Source: Phycisphaerales bacterium UBA1845
GTDB taxonomy: Bacteria > Planctomycetota > Phycisphaerae > UBA1845
DNA: 30,393 bases
Direction of reading: 5' to 3'
Assembly (NCBI GenBank): GCA_002338715.1
Contig: DDIR01000012.1
Location: 7,415-37,807 of the forward strand
In this document: piece by piece, positions 1 through 8,943 of the stretch
How positions within the stretch are numbered: the stretch's first letter is position 1
Layout of the letters: the number at the start of each line of letters is the position of its first letter
Position numbers and translations under genes: made by a program
Notes under the pieces: model-generated
The model's input: only the letters and a program-made list of their open reading frames with translations
What the model was told of the DNA's origin: nothing
Database searches by the model: none

Positions 1-4
1 CGGC

Positions 5-21
5 GGCGGGCACGGCCCACC
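5..21. repeat. GC-rich inverted repeat at the window edge
   Basis: GGCGGGC and GCCCACC flank a three-base loop, giving a 7-bp stem with one G-T pair. It sits just past the stop of the DinB-fold gene, and the CCCACCCTACG next to it gives the whole the look of a dispersed intergenic repeat. No second copy was seen in the window, so the repeat status is a guess from general appearance. It could also be a 3' hairpin of the minus-strand operon, but no T-run is visible before the window ends. Confidence 0.25.
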
Positions 22-40
22 CTACGTCGCGCTTATTGCA

Positions 41-508
41 TCAGATTTGATCCCAACCCCAGATCGCCATCTGCATGTTCTTATCCAACGTGTTACCACT
101 GACCTTGAGCGTCAGCAGAATGCGCCCGCGATGATGGGCTTCGTGCGAAACGAAATATGCCAGCGTCGTAAAGATGCCCTTCTTGAATCCGCGATGCTTC
201 GGCTTGCCTTCGAGCGCACCGACCAGGAGCGCCTCAACCGCTTTCCCCGATGCCTTCAGCGCCTTTTTCAACTGCGCCTTGCTGGGCACCTCACCGGTCG
301 CGAACTTCACCAGCCCTTCCAGATGCTCCTTCGCCCGATTTTCAATGTGCATGCGACGAACGTTGTGCATGTGCGCAAACTCACCAGCCACCCCGCGCCC
401 ACCGCGTTTGGAGAGCGTCGCGTTCATGCCCTCGTCGGTGATCGTGTCGATGAGCATGAGGTTGATCTTGTTGTTCGTGCGCCAAGCTTCGACCAATTCC
501 TTCTTCAT
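41..508 (-). CDS. DinB-fold (DinB/YfiT-like) putative metal-dependent protein
   Basis: This 155-residue protein has the size and motif pattern of the DinB four-helix-bundle superfamily, whose members bind a divalent metal through three histidines and often act as thiol-dependent transferases or hydrolases. The metal triad can be read as His46 or His48 in the second helix (FAHMHNV) and the HxxxH pair His122/His126 in the last helix (SHEAHHRG). There is no signal peptide or membrane segment, so it is likely cytoplasmic. Its ATG overlaps the stop of the upstream S1/P1 nuclease gene by four bases (ATGA at 505-508), which implies translational coupling and membership of the pullulanase-nuclease-DinB run. 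The substrate cannot be told from sequence; the family call is firm, the function open. Confidence 0.8.
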   Translation of the reverse strand: MKKELVEAWRTNNKINLMLIDTITDEGMNATLSKRGGRGVAGEFAHMHNVRRMHIENRAKEHLEGLVKFATGEVPSKAQLKKALKASGKAVEALLVGALEGKPKHRGFKKGIFTTLAYFVSHEAHHRGRILLTLKVSGNTLDKNMQMAIWGWDQI

Positions 509-1395
509 TTGCCAGCCCCATTGTCAGTCGCAGGAGCTTTGGTCAGCGCCTCGTTCAAGACGCAAGCCAGCCGCACACCTGCTTTTTGCAACTGAATGCG
601 AATAAGCGGCGTGTTCTCCGCCTGATACTCGTCACCGATTTGGCCCGACTTCGGAATCAGCATGTACAATTCCGGAACCAGGGCATGCGATTCGACCGCC
701 CAGTTTGCGGGATCAAGGTCAGCCGACCACACTTTCGCCCGCGCCGCGACTTCGGAATCGTTCAAATCTTTCTGAAGCGAATCGGCCAGATCGCGCCAGC
801 CGCCCATGTTGTGGATCATCACGGTGTCCCACAGCGTGTGCAGGTTGGTGTTGCTGTGTTTGAATTCGACCCGCACATCGTTTCCGCCACGATCGCGGGC
901 ATAACCGGCATGCAGCGGCTGGTGTATGTCCCCGACAAAGTGCCCGATGAATTTCAGCGCAATTAGCTTGTCCTGATCCGAAGACTCAGGGTTCTTAAGC
1001 ACATCGAGAAAGTACGCGATCGCCGACACCACACAATCGCGAGGTGGGCACTTCACACCGGCAGGGCAATCGGTTTTCGGCTTGCAGTCGCGGTCTTCAT
1101 CGTAAACGTTTTCTGATTTTGGCATGTTCAGATAGTGGAGATGACTGGCCCAGCGATAACCCGGGTCGCTGCGAACTTCGTCCGCCCAGACGCACGCGTC
1201 CGCCAGCGAATCGTAACCGTCATCCAGCGCCAAGAGGCGCTCGACTTCCGCGCGGGCATTGGGTTTCAACTGGTGCCACGCTATGTCACCGACAACGCGA
1301 TGACCGGACGCACCCCACCCCAACACCGGTGAAGACCCGGCGAACACGATCACCGCAACAAACACGCACGCCCTTCCGAACCGGTGGAGACTCAT
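505..1395 (-). CDS. Secreted S1/P1-family zinc nuclease
   Basis: This is a 296-residue S1/P1 nuclease, a family of trinuclear-zinc phosphodiesterases that cleave single-stranded DNA and RNA and can release 3'-phosphate from nucleotides. A signal peptide runs to Gly26, so cleavage would expose Trp27, the residue whose N-terminus ligates zinc in this family. The other ligands are visible in order: His32 (GHRVVG), Asp72 (WADE), His85 or His87 (SHLHYL), His152 and Asp156 (GHFVGD), His162 (PLHAG), His186 and Asp190 (LHTLWD). The full set suggests an active exported enzyme. The start lies 22 bases after the pullulanase stop and its end overlaps the DinB-like gene. In a free-living bacterium its likely role is nucleic-acid scavenging outside the cytoplasm; that role is inferred. 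Confidence 0.93.
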   Translation of the reverse strand: MSLHRFGRACVFVAVIVFAGSSPVLGWGASGHRVVGDIAWHQLKPNARAEVERLLALDDGYDSLADACVWADEVRSDPGYRWASHLHYLNMPKSENVYDEDRDCKPKTDCPAGVKCPPRDCVVSAIAYFLDVLKNPESSDQDKLIALKFIGHFVGDIHQPLHAGYARDRGGNDVRVEFKHSNTNLHTLWDTVMIHNMGGWRDLADSLQKDLNDSEVAARAKVWSADLDPANWAVESHALVPELYMLIPKSGQIGDEYQAENTPLIRIQLQKAGVRLACVLNEALTKAPATDNGAGK

Positions 1396-1417
1396 TTCAA
1401 ACGTTCACTTTCAAGAC

Positions 1418-3559
1418 CTACAAGCCGCCAGCCAACACCATGCCCGAGCGACCTGGCAGGCGCACAACCTTCTCGACCGTTTCCAGCACTTCAACACCAC
1501 TGCGCGTGCCATCTGCCAGCACGCCCCAACGCCCGTCAGCCAGCGTGAATTCCACGTCTTCACCGCTGCCGTTGAGCAACACCCACATCGACTTCACCGA
1601 CTCATCAGCCAATTCGTCACCATCAATTTGATAGACGATGCAGTCAAATCGAGGCGGAACCGCAAAATGCACACGCCGCTCGACTTCATCTCGGGTGCGC
1701 AGTCGAAACAGCGGATGGGCTTTGCGGAGCGCGATCAACCCCCGCGCATAGTCACAAACACCAGCAAACGCAGGCTTGCGCGACCAATCCACTTCGTTGA
1801 CGTCATCGGGCGCATTGTAGCTGTTGTGGTTACCACCCTTCGTCCGGCACATCTCCTGACCGCTGTGCAAAAACACCACGCCCTGCGCTGTCAGCAGAAT
1901 CACGAGTGCCAACCGCATCATTCGACTTCGATCTTCATCCGACGCATCGGGCGCCGTCAGCAGCAATTTGTCCCACGCAGTGAGGTTGTCGTGCGCTTCA
2001 AAGTAATTGATCGTGTCGATCGGATCCTGGGCCCAATCGTGGACAGCCCCCATCAGCCCCTTCACGATGCCGTCGACATTGCGGCCATACTGCATGAACC
2101 CCGCATCACCACCGTCGCCCTGCCCCTTGATCGCATCACGAAATCGATCGTTAAACGCACCGATGCCACTGCCTCGGGTCACTTGCTTTTCCGTCTTGTT
2201 TTTGAGCGGGGTAGCCGCTGCCACCCATGGTTCACCGTAGATCAGAATGCGTGGATTGATCTTCGTCAGTTCATCGCGAATCTGCTTCATGGTTTCGAAA
2301 TCGATCAGCGCCATCAGGTCAAATCGAAAGCCATCAACTCTGTATTCGCGCACCCAATAGCGCAGCGAATCGAGCAGAAACTTGCGGGCCATCGGCATTT
2401 CACTGTCGAACTCGTTTCCGCAACCGGAACCATTTGAGAAATTGCCAGCCGGCGTCATGCGAAAGTAATAACCGGGAATCAGCTTCTCAAACGACGCCCA
2501 TGCGGCAGTGTGGTTGTAAACCACGTCGAGAATCACACCGATTCCGTTTTCATGAAACGCATGGATCGCCGACTTCAATTCAGTGATGCGCGACGGACCA
2601 ACCGTTTCGGACGCATACCAACCGTCGGGCGAATTGAAATGCAGCGGCATGTAACCCCAGTTGTACGCATCGCTGTCGGTTTCGTCGTTGTCGAAATCCT
2701 GAACGGGCATGATCTGAACGCAGTTGACGCCCATTTCTTTGATGTGCGCCAGTGCGGTGCTTGTCGCAGGATCGGAAGCGAGATGGGTCGAAGGCTCGGT
2801 CAAGCCGAGGTATTTGCCCTTCTGCGACACGCCCGAGTCGGCTGCAATGGTCAGGTCGCGAACGTGCATCTCGTAGATGATCGCGTCGGTCGGCGATTCC
2901 ACACCTGCGAACTCGTGCTCGCGAAATCCCGGTGGATCGGTCGCGGCCAGGTCAACGATGAGCGAGCGCGGATGTCGGCCCTGCGTGCAAACGGCATAGG
3001 GATCGATCACTTCGCAATTCGAGTCGAGTCGGTCGGCTGACACTTTGTAGGCATAGAACCGACCGGCACAATCGCCTGCGACATTCGCCTGCCAGATTCC
3101 TTTTTCGTTGATCGTCAGGGGATGTTCCGTGAGGCCCTCGGTTCCGTCGGGCTGGTTGGCGATGACCACTTTCACTTCGGTCGCGTTGGGGGCGAAGACC
3201 GCAAACTCCGTAGCCGCGGGCGCGTACGTCGCGCCGAGTTTGACGCTGTCGTCATAGAATCGCGCGGCATCGCGCAGGATGTAATCGGGACGACAGCGGT
3301 GTTCGCCAAAACCGTCAACCGAAAGCACGTAGCGCTTCTGCGGAAACTCAAACGGGTTTTCGACCTCAAGCGAATAAACCGCGCAAAGATCGCCGCGATG
3401 CTTGAAGGGATAGACGGCTTTGATGGGGATAACCGCGCCATCCGACGCCGTGAGTTGAAAGCGATCCGGATGCCAATCGGAAGCGGGCAAGCGGTGACTG
3501 AAGCGCACGGTCAGATGTTTCCACGCATCCAACGTGACCGATCGAACTTTCTGCTCCAA
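1418..3559 (-). CDS. pulA: Type I pullulanase (GH13 debranching enzyme)
   Basis: Hydrolyses alpha-1,6 branch points in glycogen, pullulan or limit dextrins. An N-terminal beta domain is followed by a CBM48-like module (LGATYAPAATEFAVFAPNA), the pullulanase signature YNWGY near 2650-2665, then the GH13 barrel: nucleophile Asp in DGFRFD (near 2318), acid/base Glu in YGEPW (2231-2233) and the third acid in EAHDN (near 1990). A C-terminal beta domain ends the protein. No signal peptide is seen, so it is probably cytoplasmic, partnering the divergent glycogen phosphorylase. The frame is open to a TTG at 3685 and has an ATG at 3661, but both lie inside a good promoter (3657-3685). I chose the TTG at 3559, which follows GGGAAAGG at a normal distance and begins where family homology starts (about 713 residues). 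Function is certain, start is not. Confidence 0.92.
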   Translation of the reverse strand: MEQKVRSVTLDAWKHLTVRFSHRLPASDWHPDRFQLTASDGAVIPIKAVYPFKHRGDLCAVYSLEVENPFEFPQKRYVLSVDGFGEHRCRPDYILRDAARFYDDSVKLGATYAPAATEFAVFAPNATEVKVVIANQPDGTEGLTEHPLTINEKGIWQANVAGDCAGRFYAYKVSADRLDSNCEVIDPYAVCTQGRHPRSLIVDLAATDPPGFREHEFAGVESPTDAIIYEMHVRDLTIAADSGVSQKGKYLGLTEPSTHLASDPATSTALAHIKEMGVNCVQIMPVQDFDNDETDSDAYNWGYMPLHFNSPDGWYASETVGPSRITELKSAIHAFHENGIGVILDVVYNHTAAWASFEKLIPGYYFRMTPAGNFSNGSGCGNEFDSEMPMARKFLLDSLRYWVREYRVDGFRFDLMALIDFETMKQIRDELTKINPRILIYGEPWVAAATPLKNKTEKQVTRGSGIGAFNDRFRDAIKGQGDGGDAGFMQYGRNVDGIVKGLMGAVHDWAQDPIDTINYFEAHDNLTAWDKLLLTAPDASDEDRSRMMRLALVILLTAQGVVFLHSGQEMCRTKGGNHNSYNAPDDVNEVDWSRKPAFAGVCDYARGLIALRKAHPLFRLRTRDEVERRVHFAVPPRFDCIVYQIDGDELADESVKSMWVLLNGSGEDVEFTLADGRWGVLADGTRSGVEVLETVEKVVRLPGRSGMVLAGGL

Positions 3560-3656
3560 CCGCAAACCTTTCCCAAGATGATCCAGACAGTCAATAATTG
3601 TGCAAACAGACGAGAATGAATCGAACAGATTGGTCGAATTCTCAACCAACCCTTGT

Positions 3657-3685
3657 ATCATATCAGCCGACCAACCCAATCCCAA
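3657..3685 (-). promoter_or_regulatory. Sigma70-like promoter for the pullulanase operon
   Basis: On the minus strand TTGGGA (3685-3680) and TATGAT (3662-3657) are separated by exactly 17 bases. Transcription would begin near 3650, leaving a leader of about 90 bases before the preferred TTG start at 3559. The element lies in the short divergent gap before the glycogen phosphorylase start at 3706, so the two genes may share regulation. Confidence 0.5.
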
Positions 3686-3705
3686 TGAAACCGAGATAGA
3701 CGATC

Positions 3706-5856
3706 ATGAGCAAGACATCCCCCAAAACGCGCCGCAAGAAAAACCAAGCCAACGCGTTCGATCAACTCGCCGAAATCACCAGCAACCTCTGGTGGACATG
3801 GCAGCCGCAACTCGCGCCGCTCTTTCAATCGCTCAACCCGCGTGCGTACGAGTCCGCCAACCAGAACCCCATCGTCGCGCTTCGCACCTGCAAAGCCGCC
3901 AGACGCCGGGCATTGGAAGCTGACCCCCAATTCGTTCAATTCGTTGGTCGCGCCCATCGCGAGTTGCGCGAATACTTGCGGGCAAGAACATGGTACGCAA
4001 AGACGCATCGCACCCAAGCCAATGCCAACGTCGCATACTTCTGCATGGAGTACGCCGTCCACGAATCGCTCCCGCTCTATGCCGGTGGACTCGGTGTGCT
4101 GGCGGGCGATCACCTCAAGTCCGCCAGCGACCTCGGGCTGCCGTTTGTGGCCGTAGGTATATATTGGAAAAGAGGTTACGGTAGGCAACGGATCAACTCT
4201 GCCGGCAAGCAGGTCAGCGGCGAGCAGTTGATCAAACCGGAGGACACGCCTTTTTCGGAGGTGCGGAAGAGCGGTGGCCGACCTTGGCGGTTGCGGCTGG
4301 CGATGGGTTCCGACCGCGTCACAGTCCGGGCATGGCGGGCGGACGTCGGACGGGTGCCGCTCTATCTGCTCGACACGGACATGCCCGCGAACAAACCGCG
4401 CGACCGCAAGTTGACCCACACGCTTTACAGCGGCGATCGCGACACCCGCATCCGTCAGGAAATCCTGCTCGGGATCGGCGGATGGCAGTTGCTGCGGGCG
4501 CTGAAGATTCCGGTCGGCGCGTGTCATCTCAACGAAGGACATGCCGCGTTTCTATCGCTCGAACGGATCGCCGAGCGCATGAAGGATTGCGGCGAAACGT
4601 TCGCGCAGGCGCTGCGCTACGTGCGCAACACGAGCGTCTTCACCACGCACACACCCGTGCCGGCTGGCAATGAGGAGTTTGACCCCGCGTTGGTTGATCA
4701 CTATCTGTCCACGTATCAGCGCGAGCTCAAATTAGACCACGAAGCGTTTCACAATCTCGCCCGCGTCAAACCCGACAACGCCAAAGAAAATTTCGGGATG
4801 ACGCCGCTGGCGCTGCGCACGTCGCGCTATGCCAACGGAGTCGCGAAGCTGCACGGCGAAATCGCCCGCAAAATGTGGTCGGGCATTTTCCCGAACAAGA
4901 AAACGTCGGATGTCCCCATCGGACACGTCACCAACGGGATCCACTTGAAGACCTGGCTACACCCGGCGATGAACGAACTGCTTCGTGAGCATCTCGGCGA
5001 GAATTGGGCGGAAAATCAGGACAGAAATGCTACATGGAAGCGGGCGACGCGCATTCCCAACGAAGCGCTTTGGAACCTGCACGCCCAGTTCAAATCGGAG
5101 TTGATTGAATTCTGCCGCCAGCGCATCGAACGGCAACTGCGGCGCGATCCGGTGCGCGGCATGAAACTGTCAGACGTGAAAAACATCCTCGATCCCAACG
5201 CGCTGACCATCGGATTCGCCAGGCGCTTCGCCACTTACAAACGGGCGACGCTGATTTTTTCCGATCCCGCGCGTCTTGCGAAAATTCTCAATGACAAGAA
5301 AACGCCCGTGCAGCTCATCTTCGCCGGTAAGGCGCACCCAGCCGACACGGAGGGTCAGGCCTTCGTCGCCGAAGTTGTGCGCATTTCGCGCATGCCGCGC
5401 TTCCGCAACCGCGTGGTGTTTCTCGAAGATTACGACATGAATGTCGCGCGGCACATGGTTGCGGGTGTGGACGTGTGGCTCAACAACCCGAAGCGCCCGC
5501 ACGAAGCCAGCGGTACCAGTGGAATGAAGCCGGCGCTTCACGGCGGGCTGAACCTCAGCATCCTCGACGGATGGTGGCCCGAGGGCTTCAACGGCAAGAA
5601 CGGCTGGAAGATCGGCGCGGGGCAGGATCATCGCGGAACGACCAAGGACGACCAGCGCGACGTCGCGAGCCTCTACAAGACGCTGGAGAAGGAAGTCGTC
5701 CCGCTCTATTTCAAACGGGCCCACGGCGATGTACCAACCGACTGGCTTGCCCGGATGAAAAACGCGATTCAGACGATTCCTCCGGTCTTCAATTCGCACC
5801 GCCAGGTTCGCCAATACCTGACCAAGTACTATCTGCCGGCATTGAAGAAGGCATAG
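3706..5856 (+). CDS. glgP: Alpha-glucan (glycogen/maltodextrin) phosphorylase, GT35
   Basis: Releases glucose 1-phosphate from the non-reducing ends of alpha-1,4-glucans using pyridoxal phosphate. At 716 residues it belongs to the shorter GT35 branch with an N-terminal DUF3417-type domain (LAEITSNLWWTWQP, residues 19-32). Later motifs are NEGHAAFLSLERI, TTHTPVPAGNEEFDP, GHVTNGIHLKTW, the phosphate-binding GFARRFATYKRA, and the PLP site EASGTSGMKPALHGG, where Lys608 should carry the cofactor. There is no signal peptide. It is transcribed away from the pullulanase, its natural partner in debranching and phosphorolysis. The ATG has only a weak ribosome-binding site (GAGA about ten bases upstream) and no convincing own promoter was seen. 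Function is clear; whether the main substrate is glycogen or maltodextrin is not. Confidence 0.95.
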   Translation: MSKTSPKTRRKKNQANAFDQLAEITSNLWWTWQPQLAPLFQSLNPRAYESANQNPIVALRTCKAARRRALEADPQFVQFVGRAHRELREYLRARTWYAKTHRTQANANVAYFCMEYAVHESLPLYAGGLGVLAGDHLKSASDLGLPFVAVGIYWKRGYGRQRINSAGKQVSGEQLIKPEDTPFSEVRKSGGRPWRLRLAMGSDRVTVRAWRADVGRVPLYLLDTDMPANKPRDRKLTHTLYSGDRDTRIRQEILLGIGGWQLLRALKIPVGACHLNEGHAAFLSLERIAERMKDCGETFAQALRYVRNTSVFTTHTPVPAGNEEFDPALVDHYLSTYQRELKLDHEAFHNLARVKPDNAKENFGMTPLALRTSRYANGVAKLHGEIARKMWSGIFPNKKTSDVPIGHVTNGIHLKTWLHPAMNELLREHLGENWAENQDRNATWKRATRIPNEALWNLHAQFKSELIEFCRQRIERQLRRDPVRGMKLSDVKNILDPNALTIGFARRFATYKRATLIFSDPARLAKILNDKKTPVQLIFAGKAHPADTEGQAFVAEVVRISRMPRFRNRVVFLEDYDMNVARHMVAGVDVWLNNPKRPHEASGTSGMKPALHGGLNLSILDGWWPEGFNGKNGWKIGAGQDHRGTTKDDQRDVASLYKTLEKEVVPLYFKRAHGDVPTDWLARMKNAIQTIPPVFNSHRQVRQYLTKYYLPALKKA

Positions 5857-5951
5857 GCGATGTCAGCCGCCACGGGAAAATCGGCTCTGATGCACCCAAA
5901 AACCAATGTTTCGGCCACGATCGTGTCGCAGATGCGGTCGCTCACGTCCGG

Positions 5952-5979
5952 TTGCAAGCCGAACCGCGTTTCGTACAAT
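5952..5979 (+). promoter_or_regulatory. Candidate promoter for ribosomal protein L31
   Basis: TTGCAA (5952-5957) and TACAAT (5974-5979) are 16 bases apart. Transcription would start near 5986, giving a leader of about 78 bases to the ATG at 6064. The 207-base gap between the phosphorylase stop and the L31 start holds a 65-codon open frame starting at 5860, but nothing in it looks like a protein family and the promoter lies inside it. Confidence 0.5.
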
Positions 5980-6063
5980 ACGCCGCTCGGTCGAGTTGTG
6001 AAAAATGTACCCGACTTGGCCCCTGGGACACTTTTGAGGCTGATCTGTAGAAGGTAGACGTTG

Positions 6064-6333
6064 ATGAAAACTGACATTCACCCCAAGTATCAGGATGTGG
6101 TCTTCTGGGACCCGGGAGCCGATTACAAGGTGCTGACGCGTTCGACGCTGTCGAGCAAGGAAACCATCGAGTTCGAGGGTAAGACCTACCCGGTGGTCAA
6201 GATGGAAATCTCCAGCGCTTCGCATCCGTTCTTCACCGGCGTCGAGAAGTTCGTTGACTCAGCCGGTCGCGTCGAGCGGTTCCAGTCGAAGTTCGGCGGC
6301 AACTACTTCGACAAGAAGAAAAAGAAAAAGTAA
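6064..6333 (+). CDS. rpmE2: 50S ribosomal protein L31, type B (zinc-free)
   Basis: An 89-residue L31 of the large ribosomal subunit. The core [37 protein letters not shown] and [12 protein letters not shown] is the L31 signature. It lacks the CxxC zinc-ribbon cysteines of type A, so it is the zinc-independent type B form, and it has no cysteine at all. The C-terminus is a run of lysines, probably an rRNA-binding tail. A TTG directly precedes the ATG at 6064 and is discounted because GAAGG lies at the right distance for the ATG. A strong terminator follows, separating it from prfA, although the rpmE-prfA order itself is widely conserved in bacteria. Confidence 0.95.
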   Translation: MKTDIHPKYQDVVFWDPGADYKVLTRSTLSSKETIEFEGKTYPVVKMEISSASHPFFTGVEKFVDSAGRVERFQSKFGGNYFDKKKKKK

Positions 6334-6390
6334 AGCGGCCCATTGCAGTGATTCCAAACGCAGCAGCTTAGCTTTCTAAGAATCAATCAA

Positions 6391-6435
6391 CCACGCACAC
6401 GGATTCCACATGCCCGTTGCGTGGTTTCTCTTTTT
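6391..6435 (+). terminator. Rho-independent terminator after L31
   Basis: CCACGCA (6391-6397) pairs with TGCGTGG (6418-6424); the stem extends inward with ACGG against CCGT across a one-base bulge. It is followed directly by TTTCTCTTTTT. A small hairpin, CTTAG-CTTT-CTAAG, lies just upstream at 6367-6380. The terminator ends the L31 transcript and implies a separate promoter for prfA. Confidence 0.8.
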
Positions 6436-6506
6436 GTTGAGTCAGCGATTCGAACCAATTACCTGTCGCCGCCAACCAACCGCGACATTTTGAATCTGAG
6501 GTCATC

Positions 6507-7601
6507 ATGGCCCAAAGTGTAGACGATAAACTTCTCGCCAAACTCGACGAATTGTCGAAGCGCAAGGAACACCTCGACGCGCAGATGGCCGACCCGGACA
6601 TCGCCATCGATCACGCCCGTGTGACCGAACTCGCGAAGGAGTCGGGAAAGCTGCGCTACCTCATCGATCCGTATCGGGCGCTTCGATCCACGCTGAATAG
6701 CCTCGAAGAAGCCCGCTCCCTTGCGCACGATTCGACGGCGGACGCGGACCTGCGCGAACTCGCCCAGGAAGAGCTTCCAGACCTCGAAGAAAAGTACAAC
6801 GAGCAGATGGAGATGCTCAAGGATCGGGTCGTGTCGGCTGACGATGCGGCGATCTCGTCGCTGATTCTCGAAGTGCGTGCGGGCACCGGTGGTGATGAAG
6901 CCGCGCTCTTCGCCCGCGATCTTTATGAGATGTATCTGCGTTTCGCCCAGCTCCGCAAGTTCAAAGTCGAAGTGCTCGATCAGTCGATGGGCGAAATGGG
7001 CGGACTGAAAGAAATCGTATTGAACATTCGTGGTGACGGTGCGTGGCAGGCGCTGGGTTATGAAGGCGGCGGACATCGCGTCCAGCGCGTCCCCGAAACC
7101 GAAGCCCAGGGGCGCATCCACACCAGTGCCGCGACGGTGGCGGTCTTTCCGGAACCGGAAGAGGTCAACATCGACATCAACTGGGACACCGATGTCGAAG
7201 AACACGTGTCACGATCCAGCGGACCAGGCGGGCAAAAGGTCAACAAAACGTCGTCGGCGATCCTGCTTGTCCACACCGAAACCGGAATCACCGTCTCGAT
7301 GCAGGACGAAAAATCGCAGCACAAGAACCGCGCCAAAGCCCGCCGCATCATGACCACCCGGCTTTATGATCACTTCCAGAAGCAGCAGGACGCAAAGCTC
7401 GACTCTGCCCGCAAAACGATGATCGGCAGCGGCGACCGCTCCCAGCGCATTCGCACTTACAATTTTCCACAGAACCGCTGCACCGACCATCGCATCGGTT
7501 TGACCCTTTATTCGCTTGATCGAATCATGCTGGGCCAACTCGATGAACTGGTCGAAGCCCTCCAAACGCACGACAAAGAGCAGCGGTTGCAGAACTTGTA
7601 A
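6507..7601 (+). CDS. prfA: Peptide chain release factor 1
   Basis: Class I release factor that recognises UAA and UAG in the ribosomal A site and triggers peptidyl-tRNA hydrolysis in the peptidyl transferase centre. The 364-residue length is normal. The GGQ catalytic loop is residues 241-243 (SSGPGGQKVNK), whose Gln is usually methylated by PrmC. The stop-codon reading tripeptide is Pro196-Glu197-Thr198 (RVPETEAQGRIHTSA), matching the PxT of RF1 rather than the SPF of RF2. The ATG is preceded by GAGG at a suitable distance. The usual downstream neighbour prmC is absent here; pilT follows after about 200 bases, in which no gene or clear regulatory site was recognised. Confidence 0.97.
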   Translation: MAQSVDDKLLAKLDELSKRKEHLDAQMADPDIAIDHARVTELAKESGKLRYLIDPYRALRSTLNSLEEARSLAHDSTADADLRELAQEELPDLEEKYNEQMEMLKDRVVSADDAAISSLILEVRAGTGGDEAALFARDLYEMYLRFAQLRKFKVEVLDQSMGEMGGLKEIVLNIRGDGAWQALGYEGGGHRVQRVPETEAQGRIHTSAATVAVFPEPEEVNIDINWDTDVEEHVSRSSGPGGQKVNKTSSAILLVHTETGITVSMQDEKSQHKNRAKARRIMTTRLYDHFQKQQDAKLDSARKTMIGSGDRSQRIRTYNFPQNRCTDHRIGLTLYSLDRIMLGQLDELVEALQTHDKEQRLQNL

Positions 7602-7803
7602 CCACAACCTCAGCCGAAATCGCGGGCGAATTAAAGCCGCCGGCTCGACTCCGGTTGACGTTTCAGCAACAATACAGACGTGCGGATGAGATTCGCCCGG
7701 AATGGGGATATACTCAAGCGGTTATCTTCAATCTGGGCGGAGTCGGTCGATTCAACGACATCCGCGTCTGATCATTACTCACCAACGGGGAGCGACGTGC
7801 GCA

Positions 7804-8943
7804 ATGGGCAAAGCAAAAACATTGCAGATTGACAAATTGATGGGCGCCTTGGTTCATCAGGGTGGCAGCGACTTGCATCTTTCGGTCGGCGCACCGCCCA
7901 TGATGCGCATCAATGGGCGCATGCGCCGCCTGGAAACCAAAGAACTCGATGCCGACGACATGGTCGGGTTGATGAAGTCCGTCACGCCCGAAAAGAACCA
8001 GCAGGAATTGCAGGAAGTCGGCACCACGGACTTCGCGGTTGGTATGCACGAGAGTCGTTTCCGCGTTTCGATCCACCGCCTGCAATACGAAGACCAGGCC
8101 AACGTGATGGGAATCGTCATGCGTTTGATTCCCAAGGACCTGCTCACTTGGGAAATGCTCAACTTCCCCGACACCGACGCGATCAAACGACTCTGCATGT
8201 TGCCGCGTGGACTGGTTCTCGTCACCGGACCGACGGGTTCGGGAAAAACGACGACGCTCGCGACGATGCTCGACTACGTCAATCAAACGCGAGCCGACCA
8301 CATCATCACGCTCGAAGAACCGATCGAATTCGTCCATCCGCACAAGAAGTGCCGCGTAACCCAGCGCGAAATCGGCGTCCACCTGCCCGACTTTAACGAA
8401 GGCATTCGACGGGCACTGCGTATGGACCCGGATATCATCCTCGTCGGTGAAATGCGTGACTACACCACGATCAAAGCCGCGACCACCGCGGCAGAAACGG
8501 GCCACCTTGTGTTCGGTACGCTGCACACGTCCAGTGCACCGAGTACGATCGAGCGTATCGTCGACTCGTTCCCCGTCACCGAACAGGCGCAGATCCGCGC
8601 GATGCTCACCGGTTCATTGGAAGCGATCATCGCCCAGCGACTGTTGCGTAAGAAGGGTGGCGGACGTGTCGCCGCATTTGAGATCATGGTTCCCGACGCG
8701 GGTATCAAACACAACATTCGTGAAGGCCAGACCTACAAGATCCCAAGTTCGATGCAGACCGGAAAAGCCAAGGGTAACATCCTGATGGACAACCACCTGT
8801 TCGAGTTGGCCTCAAGTGGGCAAGTCGAGCCGGAAGATGCGCTCGCCTTGGCGCACGATCACATCGCCCTGGAAAAGAAATTCAAGGAAGCCAACTTGAT
8901 CGGATTCAGCGGCGAATTGGACAACGCCAACAAGCACGACTAG
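7804..8943 (+). CDS. pilT: Type IV pilus retraction ATPase PilT
   Basis: Hexameric secretion-type ATPase that depolymerises type IV pili, driving twitching motility and DNA uptake. The N-terminal domain (MGALVHQGGSDLHLSVG) is followed by Walker A GPTGSGKTT (residues 142-150), the aspartate and histidine boxes, and Walker B DPDIILVGEMRD with Glu216. The PilT-specific C-terminal stretch AFEIMVPDAGIKHNIREG and MQTG is present, which favours PilT over PilB. The frame is open from 7702, but ATG 7804 is chosen because GGGGAG lies about 12 bases upstream and family homology begins there (379 residues). No pilus structural or assembly gene lies nearby. Its TAG stop shares the CTAG at 8940-8943 with the convergent gene. 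Confidence 0.95.
   Translation: MGKAKTLQIDKLMGALVHQGGSDLHLSVGAPPMMRINGRMRRLETKELDADDMVGLMKSVTPEKNQQELQEVGTTDFAVGMHESRFRVSIHRLQYEDQANVMGIVMRLIPKDLLTWEMLNFPDTDAIKRLCMLPRGLVLVTGPTGSGKTTTLATMLDYVNQTRADHIITLEEPIEFVHPHKKCRVTQREIGVHLPDFNEGIRRALRMDPDIILVGEMRDYTTIKAATTAAETGHLVFGTLHTSSAPSTIERIVDSFPVTEQAQIRAMLTGSLEAIIAQRLLRKKGGGRVAAFEIMVPDAGIKHNIREGQTYKIPSSMQTGKAKGNILMDNHLFELASSGQVEPEDALALAHDHIALEKKFKEANLIGFSGELDNANKHD

Noticed and set aside
3658..4542. 294-codon minus-strand frame across the start of the phosphorylase gene
   Set aside because: It is the complement of a well-conserved GT35 coding sequence and shows no protein family character.
5860..6057. 65-codon plus-strand frame starting three bases after the glycogen phosphorylase stop
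   Set aside because: No family resemblance, no ribosome-binding site of note, and a good promoter for L31 lies within it.
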